Position numbers and translations under genes: made by a program | Source: Brachynemurus nebulosus | Lineage: Eukaryota; Arthropoda; Insecta; Neuroptera; Myrmeleontidae | Direction: 5' to 3' | Assembly: GCA_035578155.1 (NCBI GenBank) | Contig: JAPWDM010000013.1 | Coordinates: forward strand, 8,953,527-9,017,526 | Length of the DNA: 64,000 nucleotides | The notes under the pieces: model-generated | What the model saw: the letters and a program-made list of their open reading frames with translations, nothing else | Databases searched by the model: none | What the model was told of the DNA's origin: nothing | Shown: positions 51,601-63,498 of the stretch, piece by piece | Position numbering within the stretch: position 1 is the stretch's first letter | Layout: each line of letters begins with the position of its first letter

Positions 51601-54600
51601 CTATACGCTTTACGCAAAGATTTTCACTAGCATTTTTCTAATGGTCAAATTGAAAGCCTCCTTATCCGGTAGAACATGTACATATACGTCAAATAGGTGA
51701 CAGAAATACCTATTACACAAATTATATGCGCGTTACTATATTTTTATTAACGACAAAAATATTACGTACAAACCTCTGATGGTGAAATTAGGTACTGTAT
51801 CAATCAGTATATGTACATATACGTCGAATTGGCGATTGAAATATATTGACTGTCGTATTACATACGACATAATTTATATAATACAGATTTCTATTGCCAA
51901 TCAGATATATACGTATGTATTTCAACTGATACGTCGCCAGTTACCTAGTGCTTGAGAATAAACTTGTGAACCTACTTTAATTCACCTGAATAAACTATCA
52001 GTTTTTTCACTTTTACCATGGAAAAAAAGTTAGGACAGATCTTTACAGCGAAAAAAATGGTACAAAACATTTCATTGGTCATTTCATTGTAAGTAAACAC
52101 GATAAAAATGAAACAAAAATTCGTATTGGTAAATTTAACTGATTTCAGAACCATAGTATTAAATAATAATATGAGTTATGCTAATTTATTTTATTCGTTA
52201 AATTGTCTCTTACCGTATTACACTTGAGTTTTATATTTTTTCTGAATAAATTTGTGTTTTCTACAACTCAAATTTTTTGCCTAAAAGCAATTTAACTCGA
52301 AGAAGTGTCAACTATCAAAAACGCTTCAGCTTCGCTGTCGCGTTTTTGTTAGTTGACAATTCTTCTCGTCAAATTACTAGGCAACCAATTTTCGTTATAT
52401 ATAAACATAAATTTATTCGAAAAAATACAAATCTCTCGTGTAATAATAAGTGATAAAATTCTCTTAAAACTGGATGAAATTTTTTCGAAAATATTCCAAA
52501 TATTATAACTTTATAACATTTACATTTGAAAATGCAAAGTATTCTATCATTTGTATTAAATATATTCTTTTAAAAACTTGCTTCAAATATAGAAATTCCG
52601 TTTTTTTAACCCTTTGAATGCCACGTTAATTTTACAAGGTTTGCCCATAGCTCTATGTAACATTTCTCTTACCGAAGGTCATCGATGACTAAAAAACGAT
52701 CATCATAATCGTCATGGCATTCAAAGGGTTAATAAAAAAAAAAAAACTATACCAATAATTTTAAGAAAATAAAATAAATTTAAATGTAAAAAAAAAATTA
52801 TTACTTACTCCCAGCTGCAGTTGCCGCTTCCATTTGTTCCAAAATCTGGAAAAAAAAAACAATTAAAATAGAAAAATTTTTAACTTTGACTTTTACAACA
52901 TCTAAAGCTAAACTGTCATATTTTCAAATACTGTCAAACTATTCGGACAGAATTAAGTGGCCCAGAAATAAAAGTTTATTCATTTTTAATTAATTTTTTA
53001 GCTTATAAATTTTATAACTTGTGAAGATTGAGGCGTAAGTGAAAAATCCTAATATTAAAAATGCAAAAGTGAATTTATTTATTTATTTGTTTGTCTCGCT
53101 TTCACGTCGCAACATTGATTCACGTGAAAAATTCCCCTCAAAAAGAAAATTTAATCGACAACTCTCAATAGTGATATAACCTTGGGTAAGTATAATCTAT
53201 ACGTATTTAACTTAATATATTATTTTTTAAATACGACGCGAGTAAGGCCGCGAGAAAATGCTAGTAATTATATGTAGTTGTAAAAATATTCCCAGACACT
53301 TTTGATAGTTTCTTTGTCAACGTATGATTGTCTTTTTCTAATTCCAGTCAAACAGATAAATAGTGCATAGGGTACTAATTGAACATTAGGTTACGAAATA
53401 ATAATAAATAATAAGTTAATAACACTATTTTATATTTTTATGTAAATTCTGTTTATTCAATAATAATTTGATTACAGAAGAATATTTCTTAAAGAAACCG
53501 AAAACAAATGACATTAATGATATATTATAACTTAACTGTAAACATATATATAAAATAACTGAATGACTGGATTCATTGCAAAATATTTAATACTATTAAA
53601 AATATAATTTTGAAAAACAAAAATCAGTGGATGTCAATATGTACTGCTTAGAATTTTCAAATCAGTTAAAATCAAACGAAAATAGTTTATTCTAATTGAA
53701 AATAACATATTTCACTTTTCTTGACAGTATTGCATCATTTTTTTAACTTTGTGAAGATGAAATATTATTATGTCAGATATTTAAAAAACTAAATAAAGAC
53801 CACTGATTAAGGACACTGGTGTAGTGTTGAAAAGTGTACGACAAGGACAAAAAAGAAGGAAACCTACAAATGTGTCTGGGAATATTTTTTCAACTATAAT
53901 TAATTAAATTCCTAAATTAATAGGTGAATCTGAACTAGAAGAGTTTGTACAGTTGTCCGTGACTCTTCGCTAAAAATGAGATTATAGAAAATTACTTACA
54001 TCTTTCGTTTTTTCATATAATTCGTCGGCAAAGACAATTTCATAATCTCGACCATTTCTGTAAAACAGTAAACATGCCCATTAGCACCCAAAAGGTTAAA
54101 AATTTTTAAAGTTAGAATTTCTAAGTTGCATTTTTTTACGATTTCCTTAAAAATTGCAATTCTAGGCAAGATAAAGCATTAATTTACACATAAGAACATT
54201 TTTTATTTCATGTTTATAGTATTATAAAAATTGCAATAAATACATATTATGTAAAGAAATTTAATGATACAATAACATATATTCTTATGTAACGTACTGA
54301 TTAAATGTTTAAAAACACTCAATAAGTAACTTTATCGCAAATTAATTGTCAAATTTCTTATTTCCTCTTACTTTCCAAGACACAAAAAAGACGACACTAA
54401 AACAGGTTTTACTGTAGCAGAAACAAATGATTTTTTTTACTAAATCTAAGGTAACTGAAGATAAATAGATAGAAATAGTATATTGTGCAATAAGGGCGGG
54501 AAATTGTCGATTGCCCACGAGAGCGAAGTTGAGCGCACTCACTACGATCGTGCGCTCATTTGTTCGAGTGGGCAATCGGCAATCCTGCACGAGTTTTTAT

Positions 54601-57397
54601 TACTTTTTAAAATAATACATTTGAGTGTTTGTTTTTTTTATTACCCATGCGGGAGAAGTACTAATTTGGCGCACACACTTCTGTATGCAAAATAACTGTT
54701 TATCCACTGTACTCTTCCCACATACTTTTTTGCGTGCGGAAAGTAACTTTCCACACGCAAATTGACAATAAAACACGCAAAATTTAATCAAAACATGCAA
54801 AGCCGCCTCTTGATTTTTCATTTAATAAATATTTCTATAGAAACCACCAACAAAGTAATTTAAACGATATTTAATTCAGACAAAAAAAGACGAACACTTA
54901 AAAATATTATTTTAAAAAGTAATAAAAATGTCAAAAATAGTGATAATAATAGAAAAAATTATGTGAAATTCGTAATACAAAATAGTATGTGCAACTCGTG
55001 CGGGATTGTCGATTGCCCACTCAAGCGAACTTCGCTTTCGTGGGCAATCGACAATTTCCTGCACTTAATGCACAATATACTATATTTTTCTGAATTACAT
55101 ATTGTTTAAATTACTTTGTTGGTGGTTTCCAGGGTTGGGAAAAATGGGTCGTAAAAACCATTTAAAATAGAAAATGATTTTCAAAAATGCATTTAAAATA
55201 CAAAATGGAAAATGGTTTTGCTGAACATATTTAAAATTGAAAATGGAAAATAGTTATTTAAAATGGATTATAAAATGCAAAATGCTTTTTTTACTTTAAA
55301 TTTATTCTATAAATTTTTTATCATTATTTATATTAATTTTAAAAAAAAGTTACGAAAATATCAAACGTACTGAAATTAAATAAAGGCAGTCTTTTGAGAA
55401 AATTTTGTAAAGTTTGCATGATATGAAAACGAAACTTAACTCTTCAAATATTGTTACTTAAAAATATTGTAAAATTTAATTCGGCCTTGACATATTCAAA
55501 CTTTGACTACGCTACAACTGCAATTTCTAAATAAAATTATGAAAATCATCTACTCGAAATACAAAAACATTTCTTATCGACGTGTCTTCAAGATATTAGT
55601 ACACAACTTGAATCAGAAAAGTTTGACTTAAGAGAACCGCAACTCTAGTAACAAATTTAACTCAAATGACACTGCAACTCGAGACATAAAAAATTTGAGT
55701 CAATTAAATCAACTTTTACATTTAACTTACAATTTGTTAGACTTCAAGTCGTTCAATTCAAGTTCTATGATTAATATTGTATACACATAAATTTGATTAT
55801 ACATGCATTTTCATTTTAGATATAAAATGGATTTAAATTTCCATTTTAAATACAAAATGGAAAATGGTTTGACCAAACTTATTTAAAATAGAAAATGGAA
55901 AATGCCATTTTGTATTTTAAATACATATTTAAAATGAAATCATTTTAAATAGTTCCCATCCCTGGTGGTTTCTACAGAAATAATTATGAAATATTTATTA
56001 AATGAAAAATCAAGTGGCGATTTTGCGTGTTTTATTGTCAATTTGCGTGCGGAAAGTATACAAAAGTATGCGGGAATAGTAGAGTGATCAAACGGCTATT
56101 TTGCGTATAAAAATGTGTGCGCCAACTTGGTATTTCTCTCGCTGCAGAGATATGACGTCACACTACAAGACTGTTCCGTAATAAAAATTTAAAAAAAAAA
56201 AAATGTCAGAAATAATCGCAGAAGACTTCCAGGCTAAGAGAAGTTCTCTCGGCAATGTCTATTTTAATCTTGGCACTTCAGGCAAAATCGGTCGTTATTA
56301 ATCCTTTTCAAAACCACCTTACATTTTGTAGTGCCATAAAAACTTCCACCCCCATATCCCCTCTCCCAAATACTTACACTGTACTATTTACTGTGTTCAT
56401 TTCAGGGGTTGGTGATGCGGCATCCCTCTTCGCGCTATCATCATCATCCCCTTCCAACGGACTCTCGAACGGAAACTGATTGTTATGTTCCGGCGAATCG
56501 TACTTATTTCGATCCGATGCATTGCTGGCGATCGACGATTTACGACTAACGGCTGGCCGTTTGGCTTTCGGCAGGTCATCACCCGATTGAGACGAAAGCG
56601 AACGTTTATTACGTTTTTGTGTTGTGGCCGATGATGGAATTTCTTCGGCGGCGATGTCTGTGTCGTCATTGTTCTGTTCGGATTCGTCGTCTTGATTCAG
56701 TCTTTCGTCCTCCTGTAAAAAAAGAAAATACAGTAGAGTTTCAGTAAAGTTAACATCAGTTTTGTTAAGTGACGTCACTTTTTTCTCACTAAAGTTAAGA
56801 GGATTTTATAGCAATAGAAAGAAACTTACTTTTCTCACTTTCGTCACTTTTTTCTCACTAAAGTTAAGAGGATTTTATAGCAATAGAAAGTACTTGTGGG
56901 TTGGGCACTATTTGAGATTTACCATACCTTATAGACGCCTTCTCTGATTGTGGTATTATTGCCCGAAAGTTCTTCCTCCAATTCTCGCACCGAATCTAAA
57001 AATCCCTTCTTCTTCGAATATTTTACGGTGATTTTATCACGATTTTCTAAATAATCGCACAAATCTTCAATTTTTAATTTTGAACTAAAACAAAATTTCA
57101 CGCACAAATATATTTTACGGTTCCAAAAATTGCCGAATTTTAAAGATTTACTTACGTTTCTTTTGTGCCGTAGAATGTAACACTGTATTTTTTGCCTTTT
57201 ATTTCATCAATCTGTAAAAAAAATGTAACTTGTAAACTGATGTTGTTGACATTGGTGTTGAGGTTATGTTTTCACTATAATTTTTTTTGATTCAAATTCA
57301 CCCGGATTTAAGTACTTACTGTGGCTGGCCACGGTGGATAACCTTTTACTTTAGCGAAAACTTTATCGCCCACATTAAAGTCCTTTTTCGATTTCAT
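33631..57397 (-). CDS. JASPer: JASPer/PSIP1 (LEDGF)-like PWWP chromatin protein
   Basis: Nine exons read in phase: 57320-57397, 57156-57211, 56928-57084, 56378-56712, 54000-54057, 52809-52845, 36276-36880, 33784-33907 and 33631-33722. They give 513 residues (Drosophila JASPer is slightly shorter). The N terminus is a PWWP domain: DKVFAKVKGYPPWPA at 11-25, VTFYGTKE at 37-44 and KKKGFLDSV up to about 77; such domains read H3K36 methylation. A charged linker with KAKRP follows. Residues about 340-445 match the LEDGF integrase-binding fold (TDKALHCLEQISTLPIEQL, VRRLRRYIGNVKAW). In flies the protein partners the JIL-1 kinase at active chromatin. Exon 9 may end at GTATAA (valine-stop) or splice on; the stop reading is chosen. 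Intron 6 (15.9 kb) contains another gene. Confidence 0.88.
37221..38290. repeat. 91-bp direct repeats about 980 bp apart
   Basis: Bases 37221-37311 and 38200-38290 share a sequence running from CACATAGAGTGA to AAAGGATCAAAATACTGTAT with few changes. A TIR element lies between them. They could be remnants of an older element's direct termini or two copies of one short repeat. Confidence 0.6.
37570..38009. mobile_element. MITE with 46-bp inverted ends and TTA duplication
   Basis: The left end CATATGAAGGGTACAGGGGA and the right end are near-perfect inverted repeats over about 46 bp. TTA flanks both sides (37567-37569, 38010-38012), as in PIF/Harbinger elements. No transposase is coded. Confidence 0.8.
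38745..39027. repeat. 283-bp near-perfect palindrome
   Basis: TACACAATCAATGAAATAAG at the left is mirrored exactly at the right, and pairing continues with few mismatches to a small central loop around 38890. GCCATCTAGTGACGTT lies in each arm. Likely a foldback MITE. Confidence 0.75.
39877..49148 (-). CDS. Large unrecognised, charged protein nested in JASPer intron 6
   Basis: I do not recognise this gene. Exon 1 (49125-49148, MTSFLVNQ), exon 2 (46322-49070) and exon 3 (39877-42131) join with matching phases to 1675 residues. Exon 2 ends at a strong donor (CTG before GTAAGG); exon 3 opens after TTTTAATTTTAG and has no early ATG, which favours one gene. If the donor is skipped, exon 2 runs to a stop at 46242, so a short isoform or a separate gene is possible. 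The chain is acidic and basic in turn, with likely nuclear signals (RPARKRKRSKK, KKKIKLEDD, RKSRSRKRR). Possible structured blocks are IQHFLDVHRKLFENWIIYK, SDVAALMKYLTSPEAD, CEFNDACPCPK and the last 150 residues (EITRKIMAMSLELTQL onwards). Same strand as its host gene. Confidence 0.7.
43441..43600. repeat. Dispersed repeat family, copy 2
   Basis: Matches 27869-28010, with about 30 extra bases containing TTAAACGTATACGTAA. GAGAATCTTTGCGTCGCCAA is shared exactly. Confidence 0.6.
44042..44602. mobile_element. hAT-type foldback MITE with about 240-bp arms
   Basis: TAGGGTGGTCCTTAAAAAA at the left is mirrored at the right, and pairing extends about 240 bp on each side. Flanks GTGTACAC (44034-44041) and GCGTACAC (44603-44610) are an 8-bp duplication with one change. 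Confidence 0.85.
44980..46003. mobile_element. Non-autonomous hAT element, 1.0 kb
   Basis: TAGTGATGTC and GACATCACTA are the inverted ends, with GTGGACGC duplicated exactly at 44972-44979 and 46004-46011. Subterminal regions are rich in ATTAATCGATTAATCG and TAGTCGACTA motifs on both sides. No transposase frame. Confidence 0.9.
49845..50403. mobile_element. TIR element with GATCGATTTT-rich ends
   Basis: TAGGGTTTCCGATCTC at the left matches the complement of GAGATCGCAAACCCTA at the right with one change. Many ATCGATTTT and GATTCGATTT motifs occur near both ends. A 21-bp direct repeat lies at 49769-49789 and 50402-50422, but only the right copy touches the element. Confidence 0.6.
50577..51597. 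mobile_element. TIR element with 43-bp ends, containing a second foldback
   Basis: GATAAGCATAGGGAAATGGC and what follows to 50619 recurs inverted at 51555-51597 with three changes. Inside, 50617-50890 is another palindrome whose arms contain GGTACCCCAAGTGATTACCA. Non-coding. Confidence 0.65.
51678..51800. repeat. Dispersed repeat family, diverged copy 3
   Basis: Shares ACAAATTATATGCGCGTTACT and nearby bases with copies at 27.9 and 43.5 kb. A related piece follows at 51810-51920. Confidence 0.4.
52610..52728. mobile_element. 119-bp piggyBac-type MITE
   Basis: TTAA flanks each side (52606-52609, 52729-52732). CCCTTTGAATGCCACG and its counterpart CATGGCATTCAAAGGG form inverted ends like those of piggyBac elements. 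It sits in JASPer intron 6, 81 bp from exon 6. Confidence 0.85.
54125..54360. repeat. Dispersed repeat shared with the 32-kb TIR element
   Basis: Aligns to about 32160-32400 in the same orientation, including GCATTAATTTACAC and TATTCTTATGTAA followed by GATTAAATGTTTAAAA. Terminal repeats were not found here, so this is probably a fragment. Confidence 0.6.
54479..56150. mobile_element. Nested palindromic elements in JASPer intron 4
   Basis: ATTGTCGATTGCCCACGAGA at 54507-54526 recurs inverted near 55050. A larger palindrome pairs about 54645-54880 with 55088-56150, its right arm broken by the hAT element at 55130-55964. Arms include GCGTGTTTTATTGTCAATTT. At least three non-autonomous elements are involved; the order of the first two is unclear. 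Confidence 0.65.
55130..55964. mobile_element. hAT-type element with GTGGTTTC duplication
   Basis: CAGGGTTGGGAA at the left and TTCCCATCCCTG at the right are the ends; GTGGTTTC is duplicated at 55122-55129 and 55965-55972. The uninterrupted version of the target survives at about 54830-54850 in the other arm of the host palindrome. The interior repeats AAAATGGAAAATGG motifs and does not code. Confidence 0.92.
56773..56890. repeat. Tandem duplication of about 49 bp, 69-bp period
   Basis: CGTCACTTTTTTCTCACTAA to CAATAGAAAG occurs at 56773-56821 and 56842-56890, inside the third intron of JASPer. Confidence 0.85.
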
Positions 57398-59269
57398 TTT
57401 GATTTATAAATGATAAATAATTCTGTTCACGGCGAAGAGTTGTCAAAGACACTGTCTGAGCGTCTGAATCAGGTTGTAGTTGTATTTGATGAATAAAATC
57501 TTTAACACCACGTCCCTTACTATACCGATTAATCACATGTGGCACCACTTGAACCGTATCACTCGTGAACGTACGTCAATTTTAAATGAAATGTTTATAA
57601 AATTTTTATTTAAAAAAAAAATACCCCTGTCGCAGCATCTGCATAACATAGCGAATTTCCAAATTTTGGGGACTGGCGGATCTCATCTAAGAACTGTACC
57701 TATTTAAAATAGTTTAGCTTTCTAAGAGTAAAAGATTTTTTAAAATCGGCTGGGTAATTAGTTTTGATATTTTTGGAACCCAAGAACCCGAACGGACTTT
57801 GTGCAGCATAGTTGTATCCATCTAAAATAATTTAGTTCTCTAACAGTGAAAAAATTTTCAAAATCGGTCGGTTAGTTTATTTTTTACAATAATGGGAACA
57901 GTAAACCCTGGCGGAAATCATACAACATAACCTTTATTCATCTAAAATAATTTTAGTAAAAAGTTTATCCTAACAGTAAAAAACGGGTCCTAGGGATCTC
58001 ATATAACTTATGGTAGTTCGTAAGGTTCTTGTGGACATCATTTAATTACTTAATGAATTCAAATACTTTAACTTACTAACGGTGAAAAAATTTTCAAAAT
58101 TTTCGACATTCGCTAAAAAAATCATTGAAAAATATTTGATATGTTTCGATCAATTAATGGTCAACATCAGCAAATAAAAGTTACTAAAATCGAAGAAAAG
58201 AATGAGTTATTTGTCCGTAGAAATTAAAATACAAATTCTGAAAACGAGCAAAGAAATATTGAAAAAACTAGATCGGCAAAACATTCTGACAAATAACACT
58301 ACCCAACTAATACTTGCCAATTTGAATGAAACTTAACATACTTATTAAACAGCGAAAAATATTAAATACGTGTTTTTTTATTTCGGCTAAATACGCTTTT
58401 TAGGGGTAGAAAACACCATTCAACCTCTGTAGATGAAAACAGTTATAGCTAAATATTTTTGAAACGGCATATTTTTTGAAAAAAGGGCTGAGTACCAAAT
58501 TTGTAGAATTTAAAGCGATGCACTTGATAGTGACCCTGAAATCGATTTTCAAGGTCAGTTGAAAATGATTAGCCATTGCCGAACTTTGACCGTATCCTGT
58601 ACCTATAAGCAGTAATTTCATGTATTGACTCAATCTATCTTCAAAATTGATTTGTTGCGTTATTTTTCTAAAATAAAAAAAATAAAAACCTGACGAAATG
58701 AAAAAATAGGCGCAAATTTATAGAAAAAATTAGAAGAAAACATTTTTGTAAGTAATTTTAGAAGTTAAGAAAAGATTTAATATCACTCCAATTGTAAGTT
58801 AAACATTAACTTTATGTTATATTAGAAATTTTCAAAATTTTTTAAAATTTTTATTGCTACTCTATAGTTATCATATTAGGAATTAAATTCAACATATGAT
58901 TAACTATTATTTTTCCGATTGCGATTGAGCAAGTATTTTTCAAAATTACTTCTTGATCACTTATTTTCTATCTTGCATGTGAAATTCGTTCGAATATACT
59001 TTGAACCATTTAGGGATGAAAAGTAAACTACTCCTTTTGAAAAATATTAAATGATTTTCAAATGACTTTGGAAATTGACCTCAAGGTCAACTTCAAAGTC
59101 AAGTGCATCACGAGAGTCAAGTGCTTCAAGATCATCAAGTGCATCACTTTGAACTCTATAACTTTGGTCCTAAGCACTTTTTTCAGAAAATATATCGTAC
59201 CATAATCCACTTCTATGTTGATTCCTGGTCTCTTTTCCTGCGTTTCTAATATTTATGTCAATAAAAAAT

Positions 59270-59660
59270 GTGCTACCGTAGACAAGGATGAATAGGTACG
59301 CATTCAGACTTCACATCGTATTTTTTTGTATTTATTTTATGAGTACCTAATCTTTAATATATTAAAAATTTACGCGAAGATGGTCACTTTATCAGCAGTA
59401 TCCAAAAAAATTTAAAAATATCGGTGGTTTTTGAAAAATTAACAAAAATCGTATAATTTCTTCTCTATGAAAAATTGGGGTCAAAAGAGACGAGAAAAGA
59501 GTAAATGGGGACAACCCGTAGGGTCGACCAAAATTGAAATTCTAATATAAAATAATTTCGAACTTTTTGTATTTATACATTCAAAAAAGAAATAATAGGT
59601 ACTTGATGATTTTCTGTAAAAATAAACGTAGAATCTAAAATAAAGTTTATATACTCCTGT
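59270..59660. repeat. Dispersed repeat, copy 2
   Basis: Uninterrupted counterpart of 29512-30290; it shows the state before the TIR insertion in copy 1. Confidence 0.7.
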
Positions 59661-61323
59661 CGTTTACCCCTAAGTTTATATTCCTCCTATTCTTATTTTA
59701 GTTCAAAAAATAATTTTTCAAAAGACTAAGACATAATAATTAATAACAGTGAGATTCTACGTCCATTTTCAGACTTTTGTTTATTAAATTGCGTAAAAGC
59801 TAGTAAATGCAATAACAGATATGATGAATTTATAAGGATTTTCTTGTACTACAAAATCTTAAAAATATGGAAACGCGTACTTTTTTTTCGTTAATTGTGT
59901 TTTATTCTTTTGCACAAAATTTTAAAAATACTTTATTTTCTTAAGAAAGGGAGGCAACTTTAGTCACAGATATGCCTATGAACAGTTTTTGGTAATCCGG
60001 GAAAAACGAAAACACTTTTTAAAATTTTTTTATTGTTAAAATCGAAATGTTCTTTTAAAGAGGGTTAAAATTACCATATTTTATATTAAAATTTTAACAC
60101 AATCACTCCCTAATTAACGAGCCTTACTTAATATTAGCAAATTGAGAAAAAACACGTCAATTAGATTTTTTTACACAGATTTTATTTGTTATATAATTCA
60201 AAAGGATATTTTAAAAATGTGTATGAATGGCTTTCATTAAATAAATTTCAATATATTTTCCATTTATTTTAACAGTGGAATGTCCTTATTAGTGGCTATA
60301 CTTTCGGCTTGGAGCGAATTAGACGAAGATTTTCTTCTAAAACCAAATTTAATAATTAATTAAAGAAATAAAAAAAAATTTGTGGATTTCCTACCGTTCA
60401 AATATAATCTTTATTGTATGTAAAAATGTTATTACATTTTTTCAAAAAACTGTAAGTAAACTGTAAAATTTTCTTTACAAATATGTTAAAATAGAGAAAT
60501 GTTTCCTTTTTAATTTATTTTTAACTCTTTTTAAATGATTCACTTTAAAATTTTTTAATATTTCTTAATCGAAATTTCATAAAAGAATGTGTCAAAATTT
60601 AAAAAAATTTTTCTTTGTTAAAAAAAAAAATTGAATGTGCAAAATTATTTAATATTAGAATGCTCTGATTATACAATTCTAATCATAACTGTATTGTCAA
60701 TTGGATAAAAAATTACGTAAAAATATTATTGTTTGAATATGATTTAACGTAATTTTTATACGATTGAAGCAAACTCTTATTAATTTTAGGAAGGTGTAAA
60801 TATAATCTAAATTCTGATCATATCACATAACAGATATCGTCGGGATTTTTTTTGTAAAAAAAAATGGAACAGAGATACATTATAAAAACATTTAACTGAC
60901 AGAGAAATAGAATATAGCCGAATCGTTAAATTGGATTAAAAAAATCATGACACGCTACTTATAAAGCGGCTTTTTTCGAATTTAGCTCGCAAAAAATGAG
61001 ACAGAAAAAAAAAGAATGCGAGTGCGAGTGAAATGGAGAACGACATATTTCCTAGTTTTTCTCGAAAAGTAAGTAATTTAGAGCAACGGTATAAAAACAT
61101 TTTTTATGCGTTTTACCTTTTACAATGGCTTAGTGTAAAAAAAAATTTGAAAAATTGCTTAATTCTGGCAAAAAACTCATTTTGTTGACAAAAAACGCCC
61201 GGAAAACCTACTTCTGGGCATCCGACGTGTCTGGCTAACGAACTCATCCAACGATTTGGAAAATCGAATTCGCACACAAAATTTCATAAGCATTAAACGC
61301 TTCGTTCGAGAGTTATCGCGCGG

Positions 61324-61326
<3 letters not shown>

Positions 61327-61354
<28 letters not shown>
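61327..61354. repeat. (AT)n microsatellite
   Basis: A 28-base AT run follows AGTTATCGCGCGGATAC, a tail type often seen at the ends of insect non-coding repeats. Confidence 0.85.
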
Positions 61355-63276
61355 AATTTTAGTGAATATCATTTTCGTATTCTAGGGACCTCAAAACATA
61401 TTTCTGATATGGTCTCGGGCTTAGGTCGCACCATGACACCTGGCGTAAAAGCTGAATTTCCAGTTTTGGAAATTCGCTAAAAGTGATTTGCATATGATAT
61501 TGTTGTACATGTACACTTTTTACGAACTGAAATTGAATTGATTTAAATCTAAAATGGCGCATTTGTAAAATCAACACAAGCGCCAATGGCGGTAAATTTA
61601 AATGACTCAATCGATATTTCAGGAAGACATTCTTTGAAAAAAAAATGATGTTTTAATTTCAAGCACGAGATATGTACGTGTTCTGAAATTGTTAAAATTT
61701 CTTTAAGAAAAACCGAAAAAAAAATAGATGTTTAATATTATGTAAACGAAACGTAAAAATGAAACTGAGAAGAAAACTTTTATTTTGTTTGAAAATTGTT
61801 TCGGTTAATTTGGGCCGATAATTTTACGATATTGGGAACCAAATTATTTTACTACGGAATTCTAGTGTTAACGTAGTTGCTCTGAGCTAGTTAGGTACAA
61901 AAGTATATCTCAAAAAATTTTCTTTTATCAAAAATTAAATAATGTATTAATATTCATCAGTGATTATATTTGTATACCACTGGTTTTTTTGAATTTCCGC
62001 GCGCTTATGTTGTAGCAATATAAAATCATTGTTGAAAAAGCGTTGCAAATGATGTTTATAAGTTACATTTCAAAAACGGCGGGGTGAATAATTTTTATTT
62101 CTTATTAAATATGGTTTGTAACTTTATGTATTTTATAACATATTAAATTTTTATCAAATTCCTTTAACAAATTTTCATTTTATTAAAAAAAAAATAGTTT
62201 TCCCATAAAAGCCCGTGTTAAAATTACAAAACTTTAAAATCGTTTTTTTAAAAACTGGCGTGAACAATTTTAGTTTCGGTAAGGGCTCGTATTATTGGTA
62301 TTGAATTAAATAAATGTCTAAAGAAGTTTCGTTAAAATCCTTTGAAAAAATCGTTTTATCGATCTGACACCTTAACACAATTTTAGCCAGTTTTTGGCTA
62401 TAAAATTCCAAATATTTGATGCTTATCAAATTTATTAGCTTTCTTATTTCGTGATCTCTAGACTCAAAATTCCACTACCAAATTAATCAAATCGATAAGA
62501 AATTATTCGGACATCTACAAAAATAATAGGAATTTAATTCTATGACGTCACTGAATACATTTAATCGGTTTTTAAGTTTGGTGTTTTTTTTTTTAATTTT
62601 GATAAAATTAAAGATGTAGGATACTTACTTTTTTACAGACAACATATTTTTTGATAAAAAAAAAATCAATTGGATTCGATGAACACTTTCCTTTGATCAA
62701 AAAAATGGTATATGTCACATTGAGATTTTATCATAGATTAAATAAACCATCACAAAGTTTAGAAAACGGGATTAAGGATAGATGGGACAAAACAAAAATT
62801 TTTTAATACTATTAAAACCAAAAATTTATTTTTTTCTTCTCAAATATAAATTGTTTTTTTTTTTTGAAATTTTATTGTCTTTTTGACAATTCACATTCAT
62901 AAAACGAAATCTATTTTCAAATTAATGATTTGTGGTACAAACATTTCAGATACATTTAAATCATTTTTTTCTGATTTGACATTTAAAATCGTCTATTCTA
63001 AGTACATTAAAAAATAAATAAACAAAAAATTTGTAAACATAATTGGTCAAATTTGAGCCATTTGTATAAATAATTACGTAAAATATAGGATTAATATTTT
63101 TCACAGCCGAGATTTTCATACTATAATATATATTTAATATTAAATATAATTATTTAAACATTTTCAATTAGGAATGCTTATTTGAAATCGATTTGATACA
63201 AGTCTAAATTACGGGGTTGGCGGGTACGGGGGAACGGGATTAATCTAGTTTGAAAATCTCAGGTTTGTATACAACA

Positions 63277-63498
63277 CAGAGGTGGACGATTACGAATGAT
63301 TCACATAATCGATTTGGAAATTATAGTAACTGAATGATTAGTAACATATATTACTAATTACTACTTTACGAATCGAATAATTTCTTGGACTAGTTACTCG
63401 AATTTAAGCGAAATTCATTCACAGTCGTTTGGTGTTTACTGATGTAATTAGTGACTAAAATACTGATCATTAGTATCATTCGCAAAAGCCCACCCGTA
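63277..63498. mobile_element. Possible degenerate TIR element
   Basis: GAGGTGGACGATTACGAATG and the complement of the right end (GGGTGGGCTTTTGCGAATGA) agree at most positions. The interior is rich in AGTTACTCGAAT-type motifs. No clean target duplication. Confidence 0.35.

Larger units (their letters stand above)
36881..52808 (-). other. JASPer intron 6, hosting a nested gene and many transposons
   Basis: Donor GTAAGT after 52809 and acceptor CTAG before 36880 agree in phase. Inside lie the unrecognised 3-exon gene (39877-49148), three TTAA or TTA-type elements, two or three hAT elements and foldback repeats, listed separately. Sequence outside those is AT-rich without visible coding. Confidence 0.75.
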
